A stretch of DNA of 64,000 nucleotides, taken from Cyprinodon diabolis. Lineage: Eukaryota; Chordata; Actinopteri; Cyprinodontiformes; Cyprinodontidae. Shown piece after piece: positions 1 through 12,000 of the stretch. Made by a program: the position numbers and the translations under genes. Position 1 is the stretch's first letter; each line of letters starts with the position of its first letter. The stretch is from assembly GCA_030533445.1 (NCBI GenBank), contig CM060064.1, positions 47,984,787-48,048,786 of the forward strand, given 5' to 3'. A model generated the notes under the pieces. That model saw nothing but the letters and a program-made list of their open reading frames with translations. It ran no database searches and was not told the origin of the DNA.

Positions 1-3000
1 CCGTACGGCAGCTGCAGGAATCCCAGGTGGGCCAAGCGGCCACGGCGGGCCTGGACAACATCCTGAGTCTTCTGGAGGACACCACCGCCTACTACCTCCC
101 CCTCCCCCCTACACTGCGTGAGTAAACACTGTGCTGCTGATGAAGCAGGAGCTGAACTCTGAGGGTCGGCCTGAACTCTGAGGCAGGAACCTTTTCATCT
201 CTCCAACTATTTATCTGAGGCGTTCTGTGAAATCTGTCTGGGTTTGATTTCCATCCATGTTTCTCTGAATGAAAACTCTTCCCTGACCTTTGACCTGGAG
301 CGCGTTAATGGAGAGTTAAACCATTTCTTCCTGGATTGCGGTTTTTATAATCACAGAATAAATGTCAGAACTCCAAGACCAGGAGTCTGCATGGAGGCCA
401 CCTGCAGGCTCCTCTGGTACGGAGCTGCAGCAAAGCTTCCAGGCCCCGTCTTTCCTTTATCCAAACGTCCTCCAGCAGACGCCCGTAAGTTTCCCGTATT
501 GTTGTTTTCTAGAATGTTATAGTAAAAGCGTTGATCTCCTGTCGCTGCCGTCGCAGGTCAAAATTTGATCACCTTAATATGGAGTCAAAAATGGGTCAAA
601 ATGTTTGTGAAATCTTAGTTAAAACTGAAAGAATTAAAAGTTGAAATGGAAGAAATAGTAGTTGATTCTGAATGTAATAATTATTTTATAATTAGAGGAA
701 CTACAAAAGCTAACATCAAATAATAAGCATTGAATCTACATTCTTCCCCTCAGATGGAAAAAAAACTCCTAATTCATTTTACAATTTTAATTACACTTTC
801 TTTTTTTTTCTTTTCTTTCCTTCATTATTTAGGACTGTGACAAAGTAGTAAAAAAAATCCTGAAACTGAAAAGGAATTGAAAAAAAAAAAGAAATGGATT
901 TGAATCTGAAAAATTTAATCCAAAACTTCAAACAAGAAAATAAATAAATAAAAGAAAAAGTGTAATTAAAATACTGAACTGAAATATGAGTTTTTTCAAG
1001 CTGAGGGGAAAAATTTAGATTAAATTCTTATTATTTCATGTTCACTTCTTCAGTTTCTCAGATTTTTAGGTAAAATTTTAACATTTAAAATCAACTTCTA
1101 TTTTTCTGGTTTCAAATAAGATTTAATTCAATTCAATTCAGTTTATTTATATAGCGCCAAATTCACAACACATGTCATCTCAAGGCACTTTACAGTTCAA
1201 CCAGATCATACAGTCAAATTGATACAAAGTTTTCTATCTAAGGAAAACCAGCTGATTGCATTGACTCATTGACTCAAATACAATCCCTCACACTAAGCAT
1301 GCTTGCAGCGACAGTGGAGAGGAAAAACTCCCTTTTAACAGGAAGAAACCTCCAGCAGAACCAGGCTCAGTGTGAGCGGCCATCTGCCGAGGCCGACTGG
1401 GGTTCAAGGAGACAGAAGCAGAGATACAAAAAGCAGCTGTAAAAGGCGGCCCCGTCCAGGAAACACACAGCCAGGCAGACGAGCTCCAAGGCAGCTCCCA
1501 TGCCAGAGGATGAAGAGAGCATTTATAAGTTTACAAACACTTTGACCCCTTTGTGACTCCATACAGTAGGGCCATGAAGTTTCCACGGTTCCTGAACGCA
1601 ACGATTTAGTCGATGGCGGCGCCTGGAGGCAGCGGCTTACTAAAAATAACGCTGATTATGATGATTTACTGTTTGAAAAGATGCACAAAACGAAAAGACA
1701 ATAAAAGTTGTCTAAGTCTAAAACAAACAGAAACAAAGTAAAAAGGAAATTTTTAACAAGAAAAAGTATTATTTTTCTATTTCATTTTATTTTTTTTCCT
1801 TTTTAATTTCCTATTTTATTTCAGATTCAATTGTTTTCATTCTCCAATCTTTTTTGTTTCTTTTAAAGATATCCTTCATTTAAAATCTTTCATTTAATCT
1901 CAGTTATTTATTTTAATTTAATTAAATGTTTTAATAAGCAATTTTTGGGCCCAATCTACCTCCATACTCGGTCTGTTCCCTCTAATGTCGGCCAGTCGAG
2001 TTTCGTGACAAACTTGGTGAATAAAAGTGAATCTGATTCACATCCTGATGCAAAAAATCAGCTGAGCTCCCAGATGATCCGTGTCCAGCCAAGTTCTCCG
2101 GGTCACAGCATCTTCCAGCTCCTGCTCGGTCATTTCTTCATCCTGAAAAGACAGCAGGATGAATTAGCATTTTAAAAACATGAGCAGCTTTAGTTTGAAT
2201 ATTTATACCAGGAACAAAAAAGAACAAAAGTCGAATAAAAAGTAATTCAGATTTTCATCACCTGAGCCAGTTGCTGTTCTCAGGACCACCAGCAGATGTA
2301 GCTGCAGCCTTCCTCTGGTCTCCATTTGTTAGCGCAGCAGAATCGATCAGAGAGCTCTGTGACGTCATGGTGACGTGCATCACAGCCAGGCTGAGCCTCC
2401 TCCTCGCCTCCCTGCGGCTATGAGGAGGATGGTGACGACCATCTGCTGTCCAGTCTGGACCTCCGCCTCCATGGAAGCTCCCCCTGCGGCTCAGAGCTCC
2501 TGGAGGGTTTCAGCAGAACTTCTTTATCAAAACCTTGAGTAAAAAACGTCACAGAAACGTTCCTCCATCAGGTGCTTGATTTCTCTCCTCAGCTTCATTT
2601 GGTTTCATCTTCATCCAGCCCTGCAGGCATCTTCCTCCAGAACGTTCCAGAACTTTCCACTCATCACCTGAACTGGTTCTGTCTTCTGATCGCCAACCAA
2701 TCAGGAGGTTTTATTTGTCTTGCTGCTTCATGCCTGCAGGACACAGCAGATATAACCTCTTCTTTCTCAATCTGGGGGCCTTGGAGGGCGGATTAAAGGG
2801 GCCCAGTCATGAGCTGTGGTTTAAACCCAGCACTAACCACAGGTCCATTAAGCCAAGCCTTCATCCTGATCGTTTGCACCTTTTTAAGCCTACAGATTGT
2901 TTTTGTTCAGGCCCAATCAGCAGTCAAGGACATTGCTGTTCACTATCGCCATCTACTGGCAGTGCTCACCCATTCATCCATCTGCAGCTTCAGCAGCTTC

Positions 3001-6000
3001 ATGTTTAGAGAACTTCTAATGCTACATTAAGACCGCGCTAGAAGCAGCAGAAGCAGCTGGTTGCCATGCACAGCGCGTTTTGAGCGGCAGGAGCAGAACC
3101 TCATAATCTTCTGAGCATCTGAGGCGCATGACGCGCTTCACCAGCAGCAGCTGCTGGAGTTGGAAACATTGACCTTTAGCTGCTGGACATCAACCAATGA
3201 GAGAAGCTGATCTGGGAGCTGGCAGGGAGTCAGACGCAGCCCTGCTGATGCAGAGCGCTATGATCACTCCTCTGAAACAGTTTATTAACGCCTAAATTAA
3301 CTTCAAATGTAGAAACCTGCCGGCAGAATATGTTGGCTTTTATTATCCTGCTGCCTGCAGTTTGTAGCACAGACCTGAAAAACGCTAACAGTCATCATGT
3401 TCAGATTGGACTCCCTCGATGAGATGACTGGAGTCTGGTGTTCTATTGCTTGGTTGGAAAGAAAACCTGCAGCCACACGGCCCTTTCTGGAACCAGTTTG
3501 ACACCCCTGCTTTAAGCGGTTCTACTTCCCACAGTCCCTGAATGCAACAGCTGGGAATACTTTCAGTCATCAAACCAAACCCCATGTCATCTAAGCCCCG
3601 CCCCCATACCAAGCAGGAAAAGGTTGAAAAAACGGAAAAACTCAAGTAAAAAAAGTATTTTTTCTTTTCAGTTACAGTTTTAATTTGTTTTAAGATGTTT
3701 TAAAAGTATTTGTTAAAATATGCGGTGTCATCTGAGGGATCAGAGATCATGGCTGTCCTTTTAAGGCTGCGCACCTCAGGCCCTCTGAGGATGTTCTGAA
3801 GATCTGAAAAGTTTCCAATCTGGCCTGTTTTCCAGTGTAGTCCTGTTTCTCTGACTGTGACTAACTGGATGTGCTCTCTTCATCCTCTGACATGGGAGCT
3901 GGCTCGGAGCTCGTCTGCCTGGCTGTGTGTTTCCTGGACGGGGCCGCCTGTGGAGCTGGTTGACAGTTGCCTTTTGTTTCTATGCTTCTTTTTCTATGTC
4001 TGCTTCTGTCTCCTTGAACCCCAGTGGGCCTCAGCAGATGGCCGCTCACACTGAGCCTGGTTCTGCTGGAGGTTTCTTCCTGTTCAAAGGGAGCTTTTCC
4101 TCTCCACTGTCGCTACAAGCATGCTTAGTGTGAGGGATTGCTGAAGAGTCAATGAGTCGATGCAATCAGCTGGTTTTCCTTAGATAGAAAACTTTGAATC
4201 AATCTGACTGGATGATCTGATGAACTGGAAAGTGACCTGAGATGACATGATGTGAATTGGAGCTATAGAAATAAACTGCATAGAATTGTTTACCATCCAG
4301 ATGTTCCTGATGTTCCGCAGGTCGCGAGTGGGAGATGAGGGTTCAGCAGTACGAAGATGAAGATGATGGGGATGAGCCCAGCCTTTGGACCAGGGTGCGC
4401 AGCCTCCTGCTGACCCTCAGCCTGCAGCTGTACCACCGCATGGTGAAGGTCAGGGAGCAGCTGCAGAGATACGCCCGGACACTGGGGGGCGCTGCTGACC
4501 AGGTGAGGCCTCACACCTGTGGCCCTGCAGCCACAGATCCAGAACCTGGGAGGTTCTGCTCTCCAGCAACAGGAGAACTAGAATCATAGATCAGTTCTGA
4601 CAGAACCAGATAAACAGAAGTCAGAATATTAAGGAACCCAGACAGTTTAGGATGAATCTAATGAGTCGCTTTCAGTGACGAGTGGAGTTTGAACTTCTGG
4701 AAAAGAATCAAGAATAAAAACAGATGAGGTGTTTAATTCAAAGAAAACATCAAATTACAAACCAAACAACAGAAAATGAAAGGTCATTGTTTCTTAAAGC
4801 TGAAGGAAGATTAGAGTCACCAGGGGGCGCCGCTCTTCCATTAATCACACCTGTTCCACACGTTCAGCCCCTGGTTCTGGTTCTGGTTCTGGTTCTTGTT
4901 CTGCCTCTGGTTCTGGTTCTGGTTCTGGATGCTTACTGGGAATTTCTGTCGTCTCCAGTGAAGAGGAATGTCTCTCCTCTCTCTCTCAGTGTCATCACAG
5001 CTCTCTCGCCCCTCACATCCATCTGTCATGATGCGTTCACTGACTCCAGATCACACTCTCACCCCCCACCCCACGAGCTGCCGTCATTATCAGGCGGAGG
5101 CATCATCCATGATAATAAAAATAATAATGAAAGATGAACTGGGTTTCAAATATTCAGCAATATTTAGATTTCTCTTTATATTGATTTATCCTCTTTACTC
5201 ACTCAGCCTGTTTCACCTGTAAGGCGAACGATTCCTCCAGGTGAAGATGTTTGTAGAGCAGACGTACCTTCTTCCATAACCAACCAGATTCTTTCTCAGG
5301 TTTATTCATAACATGTTACAGTTTAACCAAAGTGTCTGTAATTTGTTTCGACTCTCTAACTTAATAAAGCTAACTAATAAAGTCCCAACTGAGTGAAATC
5401 CATCGATGTGAGATTAATCGATTATTGGAATAATCCTCAACTAATTTAGAAATCAATTAATCGTTAACTGGAGTAAAGAGACTGTAAATCACGCTTTAAG
5501 CTGACAGAGCGATCCACTGAGAGCAGGAATTATACCAAGATTTTAAAGAAATATGTAAGCATTTTACATTTGAGATAAAAATAATTCTGTCTGACAATCT
5601 GCTCTATAAAGTTTTAGTTTCACCTGTTTTCATTTCATAAAAAGTCTTCTATAAAGAACTTTTGGCTATCTGGTCATAAATCGATTAACTGAAAAAATAA
5701 TTGACAGATTAACCAGTTTGTAAAATAATCGTTAGTTGCAGCCCTAATATATGCATATATATATTTATTTCTTATTTACAAGTTGCATAAGACTGGGTGT
5801 AGATATTTCCTCCGTCTCAGAGATAAATGTGATTTCTGTTATTTTTCTGTCCAGCAGGTGTTTAAAGCTGCAGATCAGAACGTTTCCCTTTCAGTCCGTT
5901 TCACTCGTCAGTTTGTTCTCTGCGGCGTTTCTGGCTGCAGAGATACGGATCAGATGAGCTGCACAGACTCATTATCCTGAACCAACAAACAGAGGAGGAG

Positions 6001-9000
6001 ACGTGACCCAGCTGCTCCCTCTGGGTTCGGTTCTTCCTCCCAAACAGAACCTCTGAACGCTCCCAAAGCAGAGAAAGAACATTAGCAGGTATAGAAATCA
6101 TCCGTTAGATATTCAGTCCATTCTATGGCGGACGTTCTGCTCTGGGATGCTTGGATCAAACGTTTAATCAGAAATAACTCGACCGGAAGAAAAATGTCTT
6201 ATTCTTACATTTAAACTGAATTTTATTAAAAGTCTCCTTTGAGAGCATAAAATATTTCATGATTCGTCGTATTTAATTAGATTTTCCAGCTGTTTGAAGT
6301 TATGGAAGAATCCGGACTGAATCAGGATGAGAAGGAAAATGTTCGTCTCTTCTTCTTCTTCTGCTCAGAAGAAAATCCTAAAAAATCTGAAGGAAGTTCA
6401 GAAAGTCAGGCCTGAAAGGCAGGAGGAGATCCAGGAGGAGATTCAGGAGGAGATTCAGGAGGAGATCCAGGAGGAGATTCAGGAGATCCAGGAGGAGATC
6501 CAGGAGGAGATCCAGGAGGAGATACCAGCAAATATAGGGAAACAAGAATCCCAATAATCCTAAAAAAAACTGATCTGAAATAAACAACAAAATCAAACTG
6601 AGTTAAAATAAATAAAATAATTTTTAATCTGATCTAAAACCAAACCGGTTTTCTGCCAACAAATAAAAAAAAACCTCAAAGATTTGTCAAAACTTCCTGA
6701 TCATATAATTATAAAAAAAAAATCCAGATTAGTTTGAGAAATACAGATAATAAACTTTTATATGATGTTATAATCAAAAAAAAAATTTTAAGTTTTTTTT
6801 TTTTAATAAACAAAAATAATAAAGGAGAAGAAGAAGTAATAAGTAGACCAGTCTGGGGAAAATCCCCAGAGAACCAAACCGCCACGCTGTTTCTCATCAT
6901 CATCATGACTTTATGGTCTGAAAAAGATGAAAATGTTTTATTTCATTGAGCAGCAGCTTCTGGATCAGAATTATCTGACCTTTGAACTCTGAGCCGCTCT
7001 TCGTTTTCTGACACGTAGATCAGATTTAGGAAATAGTTTGTCTGCGGCGGCGCTGGGATGGTTTCCACACAGACGGCGGCGACGTGCCTTCAGGATCAGC
7101 GGCTCCATGACGGTTAATTGGTGCAGCTTCCTCTGCAGACGGCTGTAATGGATCCTGAGCTCTGCCTACGTGCCGCTCAGAGCGTCTGCGCTGATGGAGC
7201 GATAAGCTGCTGCAGAAAGCTGAGCCGCTGGGGCGTGCTGGAGCTGCCATGACAGCGGAGGGGGGGGGGCAGCTTCCACCTCCGAGTCACCTCTGTGGAA
7301 AAGTATTCACACCTCCACAGATCTAACTGATAACATCTAGCTATCTAAAGGCTAACCATGCTAACGTAGCAGGAAAAGCTCCTCCCCTTAATCTGGAATG
7401 GTGACTGAAACCATATTTACATCCTCGCTGACCTCAGAGGTTACCAGACCTCCAGAAATGACCCAAGCAGATCCTTCCTGACAGCAGGAAGCAGGAGAAA
7501 GGATTTCAGTCTGGAAAAGGTTCCGGATGGATTTCTAAGTCCAACAAACCACGATCCACAGATGTAGAACACATAGAAGAGGGAAGAACCTTCCCAGGAG
7601 AGAAACCGCTCTGCAGGCGTCACCGCCTCAGCTGAGGGTCAGAGGTCATCACACATGGAGACAGAGAGAACTTGCCTCCATGGAGCTTCTCAGACCGTTC
7701 TCAGAATCAGAACCCCATAGCTGAAGTTAAACACGGCAGCAGGCCAGCCACCCAAACATGTTCTCTCTTTGTGTGAATCGGACTCAATCAGGGATCCAGA
7801 ACATGGTTCCCACCTCAGAGCAGGTCGGCGGTGGGCCGGGCCGGGCCTGCTGGGACCGGAACGTCTGGGTAGTTCTGGACTCTAGCAGCAGGTTCCGAAG
7901 GAGGAGGGTTAGGCCGGAAATGTGGGCAAATCAGAACCTTTCTGAAAAATCAAAGCGGGTCAACATTCCTCCTCAGGGTGTGAAGAGTTTTTCACTCAGG
8001 ATCAGGTCCGTGTGGAGAGAAGTTTTAATATAAATACGTCTGATATAAAAATGTTTTAGAGGTTTGAGAGGAAACATTTTCCCTGTGGAGCTGATGCTGG
8101 GATCCTGACAGGCTTTCAGTGAAGGAGGAAGACCTGCTGACCGTCTCCCCCCTCCTGAACTATCTCCTGAGCAGAACCTGAGCAGAACCTGAGCAGAGCC
8201 TGAGCAGAACCTGAGCAGAGCCTGAGCAGAGCCTGAGTAGAACCTGAGCAGAACCTGAGCAGAACCTGAGTAGAACCTGAGGAGAACCTGAGCAGAGCCT
8301 GAGCAGAACCTGAGCAGAACCTGAGGAGAACCTGAGCAGAACCTGAGCAGAACCTGAGGAGAACCTGAGCAGAACCTGAGCAGAACCTGAGCAGAACCTG
8401 AGGAGAACCTGAGTAGAACCTGAGCAGAACCTGAGCAGAACCTGAGGAGAACCTGAGCAGAACCTGAGCAGAACCTGAGCAGAACCTGAGGAGAACCTGA
8501 GTAGAACCTGAGCAGAACCTGAGCAGAGCCTGAGCAGAACCTGAGCAGAACCTGAGCAGAACCTGAGGAGAACCTGAGTAGAACCTGAGCAGAACCTGAG
8601 CAGAGCCTGAGCAGAACCTGAGCAGAACCTGAGCAGAACCTGACTAGAACCTGAGGAGAACCTGAGTAGAACCTGAGGAGAACCTGAGCAGAGCCTGAGC
8701 AGAGCCTGAGTAGAACCTGAGTAGAACCTGAGCAGAACCTGAGCAGAACCTGAGGAGAACCTGAGCAGAGCCTGAGCAGAACCTGAGCAGAACCTGAGGG
8801 GAACCTGAGCAGAACCTGAGCAGAACCTGAGTAGAACCTGAGCAGAACCTGAGCAGAGCCTGAGCAGAGCCTGAGCAGAACCTGAGCAGAGCCTGAGTAG
8901 AACCTGAGCAGAACCTGAGGAGAACCTGAGCAGAACCTGAGCAGAATCTGAGCAGAACCTGAGCAGTACCTGAGAAGAACTTGAGTAGAACCTGAGTAGA

Positions 9001-12000
9001 ACCTGAGAAGAACTTGAGTAGAACCTGAGGAGAACCTGAGCAGAGCCTGAGTAGAACCTGAGTAGAGCCTGAGCAGAACCTGAGGAGAACCTGAGTAGAA
9101 CCTGAGCAGAACCTGAGCAGAACCTGAGCAGAACCTGAGCAGAACAGACGCTCCTGTTGATGTAGCAGATCCTTCTGAGGCCAGAAAACATCCAGATGTT
9201 CCTTTAAACGCTTTGAGACGTCCTGCATCCGTCTCCGGCTGCTGCCTCCTCATCAGCTCGTCTCGTTGAGGAGCTGTTTATGTTGTTTTCAGCATGTTTG
9301 GAGTTTAAACTGGAGCTCCACCCGTTTACTCCATCTGTTCCTGCACATCCCAAACAGAAACTGCTTTTATTTCACTTCCTCAATGATCAAAGGATTCCTT
9401 CAAAAAAACATCTAAATATCCGACACATCAGATGATCCGAGATTTGATAAGAATCCAGCATCTATTTAAAGTGGGGGTGCTGGAGAAGCTGCAGCACCTC
9501 CTAGTGGTGGGAGGGAGATTTTTAAAGTTGTAGGGAAATCATATTTAAATGTCAAATCATTCTGGCTTAGACACGTATATAATGGTATTCTAAAAATTTC
9601 AATAAAAAAAAAATCCTGTCTTAAAATCCATTTTTATCCGTTATCTTCTGCAGGCCAGTTACTTCTACGTCAGCCTGAACACCTAAATTCAGCCAATCAT
9701 ATATCAACGGTCATCTGTCAATCAAATGTTTTCGCTCATAGCATCTTGATTCATGTGTCGCAGCTAATATACGCAACGGTTGAAACCAGAATCCTTTCCT
9801 TTCCCATTGAGTTGCGTCCCAGTGTCCACGGGGATGGACGTCTGTGTCTTCGGCAGGCGTAGAGCTAACAGAACTGGCAGCGTTGCGAGGCAAGGGCTCA
9901 AACATGTACGGCTGGAAGCCTTCTACACCAAACCAAGCTTCTGCCGCCCTGGCGTCCTCTTCCACAACATCTTCGTCCCCGCTTTCCTCCTCTAAATAAA
10001 AAATGGATGACGGAGGAGACTCATCCACGACCTCCGACACTAAACTCTCCTCCTCTTGCATGTTTCCTCTGTCCATAGCGTTCCTTGACAGCGTCGTTTC
10101 TAAGTCACCAATTTAGTGCTACTTGGTCCCAATGGAATTTCCCATTGGGAACCTGCTAGCACTAAGATGCTAACTGGTTAGCAGGATGCTCCTGAAACCG
10201 GCTACAACCAAACGTGCTAGTGAACCTTCCGCCACAACAATCCCGCCCCCTTGATAATCGACCAATCACATTCACTTTATTCACTCGTGTAAAGTCGGGC
10301 ACCACTGGGAGAATTCGGAAATGCAACAGTTGGAACGGCCGCTTCCCTACGACTTTGCAACATATATTAAAAATACTTTGCACAAATTATACATTTGTTA
10401 TGAATTTTTGCGGAAGCTATTTTGTTTTTTTAAAACAAAATTTTGTTTTTTTTACTATTACATGTATTTGGATTTTAATTTAATCATTCTGAGACCTAAT
10501 CAACACAGGTTGGAGGTTACCTTGTCAGGGCGAAGTATAATTTGAAGTAAAATGAAAGTGGCCCAATTCCCAAGAAGTTTTTGTTTTAGTAAAGATTTAA
10601 TACACCTGCATCAAAGAACTCCAACTTGGGAGATTTATTTTTTATATATGAAACATTGTACTTGAAAATAAGAGATTAGGACGTTGCAGTTCCTGGGGGC
10701 CGGTATCCTGCAACTTTTAGACCCATCCTTGGTCCAACACACCTGAATCAAACGGCTGAGTTACAGTCAGTTCCTCTCAATCATCTACTTACTGGATTCA
10801 ACTAAAGGCAAATCTAAACGTTGCAGGATAACGACCTTCGGACCTGGAACCGCCCACTACTGTGTAAGAGGGAAACTTCCAAGTTTTTATTGGAGGCTTT
10901 TTGTCGGGCTACTGCTGTGTAAAATAAGAGGTTGCTATGACTACGCCTCTGACCCCGCAGATACATTCAGAAAAGTCGATTTTGAGGGTGAGGTGTAATA
11001 TAAAGGCATGACATCAGATTCATTGTTTTCTTTGTTCTCTAACTGTAGATCCACAGTGTGAAGAACAGTGAGCTGAACACTCAGCCCTGAGGCGCCCCTT
11101 GGCTGACGGGGATGAACTCCTGTTTGCTTCACATGCTTTAGTTTTATGGAGTTCATATGAATGATGGATGTTTTCCCAGAAGAACCAGAATCATCTGACT
11201 CCGGTTTGGGGAGCAGACTGAGCGGATCCTGTGGGTTTGTTTAAGGTCGAGTGTTTCCATGACGACAGCAGCCTGAGAGTCAGCTGCTGCTGAGACGACG
11301 AATAACAGATCAGACACAGTCGTCATTAGACACAAGTCTTTTATTCTATTTCTATGGTTTTCTATATCAGAGGGTGCGCTACAAATCATCTGTTTGTCAG
11401 CAGCTTTTGGGATGAGAGCAGGAGGTCGGATAAAAAAACACGATGCCTCGTAGATCGTAAACAGGTTTTATAAACACGGACATAAACAGGCCGTATAGCT
11501 TCTGTTCTGATGGAGGTCGTCTGGATCTTCTCCCTGACCTGAGAGGATCACATTAGAACGATCTGATGGAGGTTGTCTGGATCTTCTCCCTGACCTGTGA
11601 GGATCACATTAGAACAATCTGATGGAGGTCGTCTGGATCTTCTCCCTGACCTGAGAGGATCACATTAGAACGATCTGATGGAGGTCGTCTGGATCTTCTC
11701 CCTGACCTGTGAGGATCACATTAGAACAATCTGATGGAGGTTGTCTGGATCTTCTCCCTGACCTGAGAGGATCACATTAGAACAATCTGATGGAGGTTGT
11801 CTGGATCTTCTCCCTGACCTGAGAGGATCACATTAGAACGATCTGATGGAGGTCGTCTGGATCTTCTCCCTGACCTGTGAGGATCACATTAGAACAATCT
11901 GATGGAGGTCGTCTGGATCTTCTCCCTGACCTGAGAGGATCACATTAGAACAATCTGATGGAGGTCGTCTGGATCTTCTCCCTGACCTGAGAGGATCACA

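Larger units (their letters stand above)
118..4320. other. Perilipin intron 1 of window: repeats, no gene
   Basis: AT-rich non-coding sequence. It contains two L2-like LINE tails (about 1124-1530 reverse, 3825-4289 forward) and a MITE-like copy at about 3030-3400 that is reverse-complementary to parts of 35400-35940 and 38210-38330. No convincing exon was seen. Confidence 0.6.

Noticed and set aside
3927..4133. [12 protein letters not shown]... seen also at 29456-29662
   Set aside because: It is a chance frame inside the L2-like 3' tail, which explains its recurrence.
7973..9253. 426-codon minus-strand ORF of SGSAQVLLRFC repeats
   Set aside because: A product of the 11-bp minisatellite, with equally open alternative frames and no conserved flank.
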